A stretch of DNA of 64,000 nt, taken from Acidobacteriota bacterium. GTDB lineage: Bacteria > Acidobacteriota > Terriglobia > Acidiferrales > UBA7541. Each line of letters starts with the position of its first letter. Positions within the stretch are counted from its first letter, which is position 1. Both the position numbers and the translations under genes were made by a program. This document shows, in pieces, positions 43,605 to 51,527 of the stretch. Location: NCBI GenBank assembly GCA_013289855.1, contig JABCZD010000001.1:509027-573026 (forward strand), in the 5' to 3' direction. The notes beneath the pieces were generated by a model that did not search any database, was not told where the DNA came from, and was given only the letters and a program-made list of their open reading frames with translations.

Positions 43605-45608
43605 TCAGGCCGTTTGATCCGGTGCCAGCGCGTCTCCTTCGCCCTTCCGGCTTTTGCGCGGAACAGGTGTATCCGCTTGATTCGCTGCAAGTTGCGCGAG
43701 GATGCGCTCGGCGCTCTTGCGCGGCACGATGCGGCTTAGGCTGTCCAAATCGGTGCGGCGCAGATTGGCAACACTGCCAAACTCTCTTAGGAGTTTGCGC
43801 GCAGTGAGTGCGCCAACACCCGGAATATCGTTGAGCGCGGAGCGCGTTTGGCGCTTGCCGCGACGCAAGCGGTGAAAAGTGACTGCGAAGCGATGAGTTT
43901 CGTCACGAATTTGCTGAATGAGGTGCAGCACCGGGGAGTGGTGATCGAGGATGCACGGCTCGTCCTCGCGGCCGTAAATGTAGAGAATCTCTTCTTTTTT
44001 GGCGATGCTGGCTAACGGCTGGTTGATGATCTGCAAGGCGTCCAAGGCTTGCGCAGCGGCATGGAGTTGGCCGATACCGCCATCGATCAGAATCAGGCTG
44101 GGCATGGGTTTGTGTTCTTCCTGCAGGCGACGGTAACGGCGCGTGACCGCTTCGCGCATGCTGGCGAAGTCGTCGTTCTGACTCGGAGGAACTGGTGCAA
44201 ATTTTTGCAGAATCGGCAACGCTTCCGCATCCGTAGCCTCAACGTTTTCCCGCAAGATTTTCTCGCTTGTAACAGAAGCGGCGGCCGGATCGCCGGCAAC
44301 CGGCGGAGTGGCGGATTCGCCGCGAATTATAAACTTCCGATAATCGGATTTTTTCATGCGGCCATCTTCCCAGACGACCAAGGAAGCGACCGTGTCGGTG
44401 CCCTGAATGTGCGAGATGTCAAAGCTTTCGATGCGGCGCGGCTCCTCGGGAAGATCGAGGGCGTTTTGCACCGCTTCGGCGATGGTCTTGGAAGTTGGCT
44501 TCAGAACGCGGAAGCGCTGCTCAAAGGAATGCTTGGCGTTGTTTTCGACGAGGTCCAGAAAGGCACGCTTAGAGCCGCGTTGCGGTGTAACAATCTCCAT
44601 GCGATGGCCGGCGCGTTCGGCGAACGTTTCTTCCAGCAATGCCCGGTCTTCAAAATCCGCGGGGACGTGAATCATTTTCGGTAAATAATCGGATTCGAGA
44701 TAGAGCTGCTTCAGCAGCGAAGTGACGAACTCCTGGGGGTCGAATTCCTCGAGGTCTTCCCAATAAAATTCGCGGCGATCGACGACCCGGCCTCCGCGCA
44801 AGTGGAATAGATTTGCGGCCACTAACGGCGGTTCTGCGTAGTACGCGAGGACGTCCGTGTCATCGCCCTGCGCGGCGGCGATGCGCTGGCGCTCTTCGAT
44901 ATCTTCCAGGGTGCGAATCAGATCGCGATAGGAGGCAGCTTGTTCGTAGTGCTCGCTTTCGGCAGCGGCAACCATGCGTGTTTCGAGGCTTTTGGTTAGA
45001 TCGTGGCGGCGGCCTTCGAGAAACAGGCGGGCGTCGCGCGTGGCTTGTGCGTAGTCCTCGTCAGTGGTTAAACCCGCGACGCAAGGACCCAGGCAGCGCT
45101 TGATGTAGTACTGCAAGCACGGGCGCGGATGGGTTTTGGTGAGGTCCACGCCGCAGCTGGGAACTAAAAAGCGTTTGTGAATGAAGTGTAGAATGCGCCG
45201 GGCCAGGCTGGCGGGAAAGAACGGACCGAAGTAGAGCGAGCCATCTTTTTTGACGCGGCGCGTAAAATAGACGCGGGGATATTTTTCGCCGGCAGTGAGT
45301 TTGATGTACGGGTAGGTCTTGTCGTCCCGTAGCATGACGTTGAACTTGGGACGGTAGCGTTTGATGAGGCTGTACTCGAGCGCCAGCGCTTCGCGAGGAT
45401 TGTCAACGACGACGGTGTCAAGGTCGGCAATTTCGCGAGCCAGCGAGCCGGTTTTAGCGTCCACCCAGCGGGATTCAAGGAAATAGGAACGCGCGCGGCT
45501 ACGCAGGCTGGTGGCTTTACCGACGTAGATGACGGCTCCGCCGGCATCTTTGAAGATGTAGACGCCGGGAGCGTCGGGGAGCAGGGCGGCTTTTTCGCGT
45601 GGTTCCAT
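43605..45608 (-). CDS. uvrC: UvrABC nucleotide excision repair subunit C
   Basis: 667 residues, the nuclease that makes both incisions in excision repair. Domains in order: GIY-YIG (10-95, PDAPGVYIFKDAGGAVIYVGKA split at VYI/YVG), Cys-rich iron-sulfur region (CGVDL, PCLQYYIKRCLGPC, about 150-178), UVR domain that binds UvrB (about 205-240), RNase H-like domain (IESFDISHIQGT, then ILIDGGIGQL and DETHRFAVTFHR), and a C-terminal helix-hairpin-helix pair (LNDIPGVGALTARKLL). An insertion of roughly 50 residues around TPPVAGDPAAASVTSEKIL, between the two halves of the RNase H fold, makes it longer than the E. coli protein (610). Confident. Confidence 0.96.
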   Translation of the reverse strand: MEPREKAALLPDAPGVYIFKDAGGAVIYVGKATSLRSRARSYFLESRWVDAKTGSLAREIADLDTVVVDNPREALALEYSLIKRYRPKFNVMLRDDKTYPYIKLTAGEKYPRVYFTRRVKKDGSLYFGPFFPASLARRILHFIHKRFLVPSCGVDLTKTHPRPCLQYYIKRCLGPCVAGLTTDEDYAQATRDARLFLEGRRHDLTKSLETRMVAAAESEHYEQAASYRDLIRTLEDIEERQRIAAAQGDDTDVLAYYAEPPLVAANLFHLRGGRVVDRREFYWEDLEEFDPQEFVTSLLKQLYLESDYLPKMIHVPADFEDRALLEETFAERAGHRMEIVTPQRGSKRAFLDLVENNAKHSFEQRFRVLKPTSKTIAEAVQNALDLPEEPRRIESFDISHIQGTDTVASLVVWEDGRMKKSDYRKFIIRGESATPPVAGDPAAASVTSEKILRENVEATDAEALPILQKFAPVPPSQNDDFASMREAVTRRYRRLQEEHKPMPSLILIDGGIGQLHAAAQALDALQIINQPLASIAKKEEILYIYGREDEPCILDHHSPVLHLIQQIRDETHRFAVTFHRLRRGKRQTRSALNDIPGVGALTARKLLREFGSVANLRRTDLDSLSRIVPRKSAERILAQLAANQADTPVPRKSRKGEGDALAPDQTA

Positions 45609-45691
45609 GGAGTTAGCTGTTGCTACACATCCCGTGGCGGTTCCATCATACTAAAATGCAGTCTCGAGCTTGTTTGGTGCTGCAAAGGCGC

Positions 45692-45715
45692 CCGCCTAAA
45701 AAGGCGGCCGCTACA
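45692..45715. repeat. hairpin with CTACA edge between divergent genes
   Basis: Stem CCGCCT (45692-45697), AAAA loop, stem AGGCGG (45702-45707), then CCGCTACA. Mirror orientation of the TGTAG-edged hairpins. It lies in the 121-base gap between uvrC and the TPR gene, about 20 bases upstream of the TPR start. Confidence 0.8.
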
Positions 45716-45729
45716 CGGAGGAGAAAGTT

Positions 45730-46269
45730 TTGCGCCGTAAGTATTTAGATGATTTAGCGATGCTTTTAGCTGCCAGCGTGCTGGCCGGGAGTTTGATGGC
45801 GTGGTGCGCGCCGGGTGCGCGGGCACAGGATCCGGGAGACCCCACGAAAGCGCACCCAGCGCCGCCGCCCGACGATCCGGCGGGGGCGCCTCCACCGCCG
45901 GCACCGGATAGCGCGAAAAAGCCCGGGGGAAAAGGCAAGAACACTGATTCGGCGACGTCGAATGCTCCGGACCAGCCGGCTTGGGATCCGCTGCGTGCGG
46001 AAAAAGATATGCAAGTGGGCCAGTACTATATGAAAAAGGGTGACGTCGATGCGGCGATTGACCGCTTCGAGGACGCCATCGTGGCCAAGCCGGGTTATGC
46101 GATTCCCTACCTGTATTTAGGCGAAGCGCAGGAAAAAAAGGGGCAGAAGCGGCTGGCGGCGAAGTCCTATACGCGATATCTGGATTTGTATCCGCATGCG
46201 GAAGACGCGGCGAAAATCCGGAAGAAGATTGATCAGCTTTACAAAGATTTGGAGAAAGACAAGAAGTAG
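45730..46269 (+). CDS. exported TPR protein with Pro-rich linker
   Basis: 179 residues. TTG start at 45730 behind GGAGGAGAAAG. Signal peptide of about 32 residues (positive MRRKYLDD, hydrophobic core, likely cleavage at ARA-QD). A low-complexity Pro/Asp/Ala/Lys linker follows (33-80), then two or three tetratricopeptide repeats (about 88-165: AEKDMQVGQYYMKKGDVDAA, then AIPYLYLGEAQEKKG). The repeats are typical of protein-protein interaction in the periplasm, as in outer membrane assembly accessory proteins. No partner is evident from neighbours; it diverges from uvrC. Function unknown beyond the fold. Confidence 0.82.
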   Translation: MRRKYLDDLAMLLAASVLAGSLMAWCAPGARAQDPGDPTKAHPAPPPDDPAGAPPPPAPDSAKKPGGKGKNTDSATSNAPDQPAWDPLRAEKDMQVGQYYMKKGDVDAAIDRFEDAIVAKPGYAIPYLYLGEAQEKKGQKRLAAKSYTRYLDLYPHAEDAAKIRKKIDQLYKDLEKDKK

Positions 46270-46485
46270 ATCGCGGTTCGCTTTCGCGAGAATTTCTCGA
46301 CCTCGCCAACTTCGTCGCCTGTTGCCTTGCGAAGTTGTTCTGTTCCATCCACAAACTGAGTGAATGATACGGCGATTTGCTTCTTTCGCCTGAGCACGCC
46401 GATACGCGACATCCCCTCGCAGCTCGGGATAAGGCTGTGCCCCTGCCAGGAACACATCGCGGTGTAAGCATGGGGCTAGACATCT

Positions 46486-46962
46486 TTAGGGCTCGCGCCG
46501 GCGCGACGCAAGAAACTGTGAATATTGGTACTGGTCCGGAGCATAGGGCCGAACGACATCTTGCTTGGGGAGATTTCTGATGGGGCGGGGTGCGCCGGTC
46601 ATGTCGATTCCTTCGACCTCGGCCGCTTGAGCGGATTCGTGCTGGATGACGGTGACGGTGCGGAGGAGTTGATTGGTAATGTAGGCGAGGACGGCGGCGC
46701 GGCGAGGTGAGATTTTGTTTTGTGCGAGAAGCAGAAGCAAGCGGGAAAGGAAGTCGTTGAGGGCCGCGGCGGATTTGAACTCGGTGAGGTTGATGGTGAG
46801 TTCAGTGGCGGTGGCTTCGATGCGTTGAAGCTTGGCGTGGTGGGCGCAGAATGGCACCGAGGGGTCGAAAATGGAGGTACGGCAGCGCTTCCGATTGGAA
46901 AAGCGGAACTGGCAGCGGGATGCGTTAGTGGCGGAGTTGCAGATTTCGGGTTGTTGGATCAT
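46486..46962 (-). CDS. uncharacterised protein with N-terminal Cys/His cluster
   Basis: 158 residues, not recognised. The first 45 residues carry Cys8, Cys17, Cys27, Cys39 and His41-His42, arranged as CQFRFSNRKRC followed by FCAHH, which looks like a small zinc-binding knuckle. A helical segment with a Leu-rich core (NDFLSRLLLLLAQNKISPRRAAVLAYITNQLL, in pieces about 69-100) follows, and then a polar C-terminus ending in Arg-Arg-Arg-Glu-Pro. GAGGACC precedes the ATG at 46962. I recall unnamed acidobacterial proteins with a similar Cys-Arg... Phe-Cys-x-His start, so it may be a lineage-specific nucleic-acid-binding protein. No function is claimed. Confidence 0.72.
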   Translation of the reverse strand: MIQQPEICNSATNASRCQFRFSNRKRCRTSIFDPSVPFCAHHAKLQRIEATATELTINLTEFKSAAALNDFLSRLLLLLAQNKISPRRAAVLAYITNQLLRTVTVIQHESAQAAEVEGIDMTGAPRPIRNLPKQDVVRPYAPDQYQYSQFLASRRREP

Positions 46963-47446
46963 TTTGGTCCTCGTTTTTTAATGAGATTTGAGTGTGGGAT
47001 ACGGGTATTTGCGGATGGTTATCAAACGAAAGGGTTTGCGCGGATAGCAATTTGTAAGTGATTGAGGAAATTGGGGTTGCGAAGGCGGATTTTGCGTTTT
47101 TTGCGTTTGTGAGAGTCGCGGGGCGCGGAAAACGGGGTGGAAGGCGTAATTCATGGGCGAAGATATCACGGGAAAATAACACGTGTCAATAGATATCTTT
47201 ATAGTACTACGTTCGAACGCTCGGCGATAGTACTTTCGAATGGAAACAGATGGATGGCAACGAAGGCGCAAAGTGCGCGGACGAAGCCGCCGGACGCAGA
47301 ACCAAGCGCCACTTCGAAACTCGGGCGAGCTCCGCAGAGGCGCTCGCTCGCGCGGGGGTGGATTAGTCCGTATACTATTTTCGCTTGGCGCGTGAGTGGC
47401 GGGCGATGGCGCGCGATGCATTTGCGATTGGCAAGAAGGAGCTCGG
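46963..47446. other. long divergent gap with A+T-rich repeated motifs
   Basis: 484 bases between the Cys/His protein and the carboxylase. The middle (47160-47240) is A+T-rich and contains repeated motifs listed separately. A TATACT at 47371-47376 could be the -10 of the carboxylase gene, though I see no good -35. No convincing gene; a 58-codon leftward frame from about 47153 is Pro/Arg/Gln-rich and has no ribosome site. Confidence 0.55.
47160..47240. promoter_or_regulatory. leftward promoter candidate and repeated ATAGTACT/TTCGAA elements
   Basis: On the minus strand TTGACA (47189-47184), 18-base spacer, TATCTT (47165-47160) form a promoter candidate facing the Cys/His gene. Just beyond are ATAGTACTACGTTCGAA (47201-47217) and ATAGTACTTTCGAA (47227-47240), a near repeat 26 bases apart, with the 10-bp palindrome CGTTCGAACG at 47210-47219. 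GATATC also occurs twice (47162, 47192). They may be binding sites upstream of the promoter. Confidence 0.4.
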
Positions 47447-49117
47447 GTGGCGGCGCTTACGACGAATATCGATGCGAAGTCCGCGGCGTTTGAGAAGAAT
47501 GCGCGGCGCGTGATCGATTTGCTGACCAGTTTGAAAAATGCCGAAGAGCAGATTTATTTGGGCGGGGGCGCCAAAGCGATTGAGGCGCAACATAAGAAGG
47601 GCCGGCTAACGGCGCGCGAACGCATCGCCAAGCTGATTGATCCGGGCTCGCAATTCTTTGAGCTGGGGGCTTTTGCGGCGTTTGAGATGTATGAGGAGTG
47701 GGGCGGGGCGCCGGGCGCGGGGGTGGTTACCGGGCTGGCACGGGTGTGCGGACGGATATTCATGTTGATCGTGAATGACGCCACCGTGAAGGCTGGGGCG
47801 TTTTTCCCGATGACCGCGAAGAAAGTGATACGCGCGCAGAATATGGCGATTGAAAATCATATTCCGACGATTTATCTGGTGGATTCCGCGGGAGTTTTCT
47901 TGCCGCTGCAAGAGGATGTATTTCCAGATACCGACGATTTTGGGCGAGTGTTTCGCAACAATGCAGTGATGAGCGCGATGGGCATTCCGCAGCTGGCGGC
48001 GATTATGGGAATGTGCGTGGCGGGCGGCGGATATTTGCCGGTAATGTGCGACCACGTGCTCATGACCGAGGGTTCGGGATTATTCTTGGCGGGACCGGCG
48101 CTGGTGCAGGCGGCCATCGGGCAGAAGACTTCGGCCGAGGATTTGGGCGGCGCGAAGATGCATGCTCAGATCAGCGGGACGGTAGATTTTCGCGAAGCGG
48201 ATGATGAGGCTTGCATCTCACGGATACGGTCGCTGGTGGACAAGATGGGAGCGGCGGATGCTTCGCCGTTCAGTCATGTGGCGGCGCGGACGCCGCTGTT
48301 CACCGGTGATGAGATTTACGGAGTTTTTTCCGGCGACGCCGCGAAGCAGTACGACATGCGCGAGGTTATTGCTCGGGTGGTGGATGGCAGCGAGTTTGAT
48401 GAGTACCGCGCAGAGTATGGGGAAACGGTGCTGTGCGGGTACGCACGCATCGGCGGCTGGTCCGTGGGCATCGTGGCGAATCAAAAAAAACATGTGCAGA
48501 CTTTGGCGCGCGGCTCAGATCAGAAGCGCATGGAATTCGGCGGGGTGATTTATACCGAGGCGGCGGAGAAGGCCGCGCGTTTTATCATGGATTGCAACCA
48601 GAACCGCATCCCGCTGGTATTTTTGCACGATGTGAATGGATTTATGGTGGGCAAGGATGCGGAGTGGAGCGGAATCATTCGGGCTGGGGCCAAGATGGTG
48701 AACGCCGTGGCCAACAGCGTGGTGCCGAAGATTTCGGTAATCTGCGGCGGAAGTTTTGGGGCTGGACATTACGCGATGTGCGGGAAAGCGTTTGATCCGC
48801 GCTTTGTGTTTGCGTGGCCGACGGCACGGTACGCGGTGATGAGCGGGGACGCCGCGGCGAATACGCTGGCGGAAATTAAGCTTAAGCAGATGGAGCGCGA
48901 AGGCAAGAAGGTGGATGAGAAGCAGAAGAAAGAGTTGCACGATGCGGTGCGGGCTTCTTATGAGAAGCAAACGGATCCGCGTTATGCAGCGGCGCGGCTG
49001 TGGGTGGATGCGATTATCGATCCGGCGCAGACGCGAGGGGCGTTGATTTGGGCGCTGGAGGCGGCGGCGCTGAACCCGGAGATTCGGGAGTTTAAGACCG
49101 GGGTATTGCAGACGTGA
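47447..49117 (+). CDS. acyl-CoA carboxylase beta (carboxyltransferase) subunit, probably methylcrotonyl-CoA type
   Basis: 556 residues. Transfers carboxyl from biotin to an acyl-CoA. N- and C-terminal crotonase-like halves are visible: GRLTARERIAKLIDPGSQF, MCVAGGGYLPVMCDHVLM and GPALVQAAIG in the first, and IVANQKKH, GGSFGAGHYAMCGKAF and WPTARYAVMSGD in the second. The GTG at 47447 follows AAGGAG by five bases; a longer frame to 47396 is not supported. HMG-CoA lyase and an enoyl-CoA hydratase follow, as in the leucine (liu) pathway, so methylcrotonyl-CoA is the likely substrate; propionyl- or geranyl-CoA cannot be excluded. The biotin carboxylase alpha subunit and isovaleryl-CoA dehydrogenase are not in the window. 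The stop overlaps the next small ORF as GTGA. Confidence 0.92.
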   Translation: MAALTTNIDAKSAAFEKNARRVIDLLTSLKNAEEQIYLGGGAKAIEAQHKKGRLTARERIAKLIDPGSQFFELGAFAAFEMYEEWGGAPGAGVVTGLARVCGRIFMLIVNDATVKAGAFFPMTAKKVIRAQNMAIENHIPTIYLVDSAGVFLPLQEDVFPDTDDFGRVFRNNAVMSAMGIPQLAAIMGMCVAGGGYLPVMCDHVLMTEGSGLFLAGPALVQAAIGQKTSAEDLGGAKMHAQISGTVDFREADDEACISRIRSLVDKMGAADASPFSHVAARTPLFTGDEIYGVFSGDAAKQYDMREVIARVVDGSEFDEYRAEYGETVLCGYARIGGWSVGIVANQKKHVQTLARGSDQKRMEFGGVIYTEAAEKAARFIMDCNQNRIPLVFLHDVNGFMVGKDAEWSGIIRAGAKMVNAVANSVVPKISVICGGSFGAGHYAMCGKAFDPRFVFAWPTARYAVMSGDAAANTLAEIKLKQMEREGKKVDEKQKKELHDAVRASYEKQTDPRYAAARLWVDAIIDPAQTRGALIWALEAAALNPEIREFKTGVLQT

Positions 49118-49263
49118 TTCGCGTCTGCGGGGGATTCGTTATGGCGCTGGGAGTCGTGTGCCTGATGTTTCATCTTAAAGCCGGGGCCCTGTTGATTGTT
49201 GTTGGTGCGGTTCTTGTGGTGATCAGCGAACAACAAAGGAAGCGGAAGCCCAACAAACAATGA
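49114..49263 (+). CDS. 49-residue membrane microprotein coupled between carboxylase and HMG-CoA lyase
   Basis: A short frame that fills the gap between two leucine-degradation genes. GTG at 49114 overlaps the carboxylase stop (GTGA), and its TGA at 49261-49263 overlaps the lyase ATG (ATGA). An internal ATG at 49141 would give 40 residues. The product is strongly hydrophobic: an N-terminal segment around FVMALGVVCLMF, then GALLIVVGAVLVVISE, ending in the basic tail QQRKRKPNKQ. It looks like one or two membrane helices with a cytoplasmic basic end. Function unknown. It may instead serve only to carry ribosomes from one gene to the next. Evidence is architecture only. Confidence 0.5.
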   Translation: MIRVCGGFVMALGVVCLMFHLKAGALLIVVGAVLVVISEQQRKRKPNKQ

Positions 49264-50156
49264 CTGAATCCGTGAAAGTAGTTGAATGTCCGCGGGATGC
49301 CTGGCAGGGATTGCCGGAGATAATTCCTACCGACTACAAGGTGGCGTATCTGCGCGAATTGATTGCGGCGGGATTTAAGCATATTGACGCGGTCAGTTTT
49401 GTTTCGCCGAAGCACGTAAAGCAAATGGCGGACAGCGAAGAGGTGATGCAGAAGTTGACGGCTTCCCTGCCCGACGGCGCGGAAATGCCGGAAATCATCG
49501 GCATTGTGGTGAACGAAAAAGGGCTGGAGCGGGCGCTGGCGACTCCGGGGGTAAGCACGATTGGCTACCCGTATTCCATTTCGGCTTATTTTCGGCGGGC
49601 GAACGCGAATATGTCTCGCGATGAATCGCGCCGCCTGGTAGAGACGCTGCGCAAAGAGACGGCGGCAGCCAATCGCGAATTGGTGGTTTATATTTCGATG
49701 GCGTTTGGCAATCCTTACGATGAGCCGTGGGGCACCGAGCTGGTGGGCGAAACGCTGGAGTGGCTGAAGGATATCCGCGTACGCACGGTTTCTCTGGCAG
49801 ATACCGCCGGAGATGCCACGCCGCAAATCGTGGCGGATGTGTTCAACAGCGTGAAAGATTACGTGGCGGGAATTGAGCTGGGCGTGCATTTGCACGGCAG
49901 TCCGGTGGACGCGGAGGAAAAAATACTGGCTGCGTACGCGGTAGGGTGCCGGCGGTTCGATGCGGCGCTGACTGGCCTGGGGGGCTGCCCGTTTGCGGGA
50001 GACGAACTGGTTGGCAACATTCCGACGGAGCGAGTACTCTCAGCGCTAGCGAAAGTGGGCGGCGACACGCAAATTCCCGAGGGCAAGCTGGCGAAGGTGC
50101 TAACGATGACCATGGAATTGCGCGCGAAATATCTGCATGCCGCTCCGGTGAACTAG
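49260..50156 (+). CDS. hydroxymethylglutaryl-CoA lyase
   Basis: 298 residues, TIM-barrel lyase that splits HMG-CoA into acetoacetate and acetyl-CoA, the last step of leucine degradation. Catalytic residues appear as Arg12-Asp13 in ECPRDAWQG, His pair in LGVHLHGSP, and Cys in TGLGGCPFAGDELVGN. The opening motif is normally E-x-G-P-R-D-G-L-Q; here Cys replaces Gly and Ala-Trp replace Gly-Leu, a divergent form. The chain SVSLADTAGDATP-type loop (TVSLADTAGDATP) is intact. The start overlaps the upstream microprotein stop. Related homocitrate/isopropylmalate synthases are excluded by length and by the Cys motif. Confidence 0.9.
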   Translation: MTESVKVVECPRDAWQGLPEIIPTDYKVAYLRELIAAGFKHIDAVSFVSPKHVKQMADSEEVMQKLTASLPDGAEMPEIIGIVVNEKGLERALATPGVSTIGYPYSISAYFRRANANMSRDESRRLVETLRKETAAANRELVVYISMAFGNPYDEPWGTELVGETLEWLKDIRVRTVSLADTAGDATPQIVADVFNSVKDYVAGIELGVHLHGSPVDAEEKILAAYAVGCRRFDAALTGLGGCPFAGDELVGNIPTERVLSALAKVGGDTQIPEGKLAKVLTMTMELRAKYLHAAPVN

Positions 50157-50218
50157 ACTTGGCGAGTACGAAGGGCAACTAAACGGAGTAATTGAAGCAG
50201 GGCAATTAAGGGGACGCC

Positions 50219-51022
50219 ATGTATTCAACACTGTTGCTCAAGATGGAAGGCGAGATTGCCACTATCACGCTGAACCGCCCGGAGAAGCGCAACGCTATTT
50301 CTGCTCCGATGATGTCGGAGTTGCTCTCGGTGCTGGATGTGGTGGAGCGCAGCAAGGTTCGCGTGGCGATTCTGACGGGGGCGGGGAAATCGTTTTGCGC
50401 AGGCATGGATTTAGAGATGCTCACGGCGATCGCGCGGCAAACCGCACAGGAAAATCAGGAAGATTCGCGGCGCATGGCGAAGATGTTCCGGCGGCTGTGG
50501 AGTTTTTCGAAGCCGTTGATCGCCACGGTGCAGGGCGCGGCGCTGGCGGGCGGCAGCGGGATTGCCACGTTGTGCGACTTCACGCTGGCGACGCCAGACG
50601 CAAAGTTTGGCTACACGGAAGTGCGCATAGGGTTTCTGCCCGCGCTGGTTTCCGTTTTTTTGACGAGGCAGATCGGCGACAAGCGAGCGCGCGACCTGTT
50701 GCTGACGGGACGTCAGGTAAGCGCGGTCGAAGCCAAGGAACTGGGCTTGGTAAACGAGATCGTTCCCGCGGAATTGCTAATGGCACGGGCGCACGAACTT
50801 GCCGCCGTACTTATTGCCGCCAGCCCCAGCAGCCTGACGCGGGCTAAATGGCTGCTAACGTCAGCCGCAGCGGAAAGCGTGGACCACGATCTGGAGCGCG
50901 CGGTGCTGGAAAACGCGCGGATTCGCTGCACGCCGGACTTCAAGGAAGGCATCGCGTCGTTTCTTGAGAAGCGCAAGCCGGTATGGGCGGGCGAGACGGG
51001 AAAAGATGACGACTGTCCGTAA
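50219..51022 (+). CDS. enoyl-CoA hydratase/isomerase family, possible methylglutaconyl-CoA hydratase
   Basis: 267-residue crotonase. Oxyanion-hole segments ILTGAGKSFCAGMDLEML and VQGAALAGGSGIATLCDF are clear, as is the FGYTEVRIGFLPALVSVFL stretch holding the acid/base region. In place of the second catalytic Glu of true hydratases the sequence reads EVRIGFLPA, so the Glu is present. Context with the carboxylase and HMG-CoA lyase points to 3-methylglutaconyl-CoA hydratase (liuC step). It lies 62 bases after the lyase, and its 3' end overlaps the thioesterase by 17 bases. Exact substrate uncertain. Confidence 0.9.
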   Translation: MYSTLLLKMEGEIATITLNRPEKRNAISAPMMSELLSVLDVVERSKVRVAILTGAGKSFCAGMDLEMLTAIARQTAQENQEDSRRMAKMFRRLWSFSKPLIATVQGAALAGGSGIATLCDFTLATPDAKFGYTEVRIGFLPALVSVFLTRQIGDKRARDLLLTGRQVSAVEAKELGLVNEIVPAELLMARAHELAAVLIAASPSSLTRAKWLLTSAAAESVDHDLERAVLENARIRCTPDFKEGIASFLEKRKPVWAGETGKDDDCP

Positions 51023-51464
51023 GACGGAAAGCTGCTCCACACTTCCCTTTCATGACGCGTCGGTGCGGGTCCGCTACGCGGAGACCGACCAGATGGGCGT
51101 GGTGTATCACTCCAACTATTTGATCTGGATGGAAATTGGGCGCGTGGAACTGATGCGTGCGCGGGGCGTGGAATACAAGCAGATGGAGACGGTGGACGAC
51201 TGCCACATTGTGGTGGTGGATGTGCACTGCCGGTATCAGAAATCGGCGCGATACGATGAGATTCTGCGCATTCGCACGCGCATCGCGGAAGCGCGCAGCC
51301 GCAGCATTACATTTCAATACGAAATTTGGCGCGATGCGGACCAACAACTTCTTGCTACCGGTGAAACCAGGCACGTGATCTGCGGCAAGGACGGCCGACC
51401 AAAACATTTGCCGGAAAAGTATCGCGAGCTTTTCGCCGTGGCAACACACGTTGAAGCCGATTGA
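51006..51464 (+). CDS. hotdog-fold acyl-CoA thioesterase (YbgC/4-hydroxybenzoyl-CoA type)
   Basis: 152 residues. The family motif RYAETDQMGVVYHSNYLIWMEIGR contains the catalytic Asp and the Tyr-His-Ser-Asn stretch; it is quoted here in two halves, RYAETDQMGVVYH and SNYLIWMEIGR. A later HVICGKDGRP closes the fold. Such enzymes hydrolyse acyl- or aryl-CoA esters in the cytoplasm; in the Tol-Pal operon they are YbgC, but no tol genes are here. ATG at 51006 lies inside the upstream crotonase gene, 17 bases before its end, with GGGAAAAG ahead, so the two are translationally coupled. It may recycle CoA during the leucine pathway. Confidence 0.9.
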   Translation: MTTVRKTESCSTLPFHDASVRVRYAETDQMGVVYHSNYLIWMEIGRVELMRARGVEYKQMETVDDCHIVVVDVHCRYQKSARYDEILRIRTRIAEARSRSITFQYEIWRDADQQLLATGETRHVICGKDGRPKHLPEKYRELFAVATHVEAD

Positions 51465-51527
51465 AACGCCTGCTGAGATGCTGCGCGAACGAGCGAACTA
51501 TCCCATGAACGAACAAAGGAAAGCCGC

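Noticed and set aside
43605..45608. Insertion in the RNase H-like part of UvrC as a sign of a fused extra domain
   Set aside because: The roughly 50 residues are Ala, Pro and Glu-rich and linker-like, with no motif; more likely a lineage-specific loop.
46270..46485. Possible pseudogene remnant between the TPR and Cys/His genes
   Set aside because: Short frames on the minus strand look faintly protein-like but match nothing I recognise and have no start signals.
47396..47446. ATG start for the carboxylase 17 codons upstream
   Set aside because: The GTG at 47447 has AAGGAG at ideal spacing, and the extra residues include two Cys and a Trp unlike the family start.
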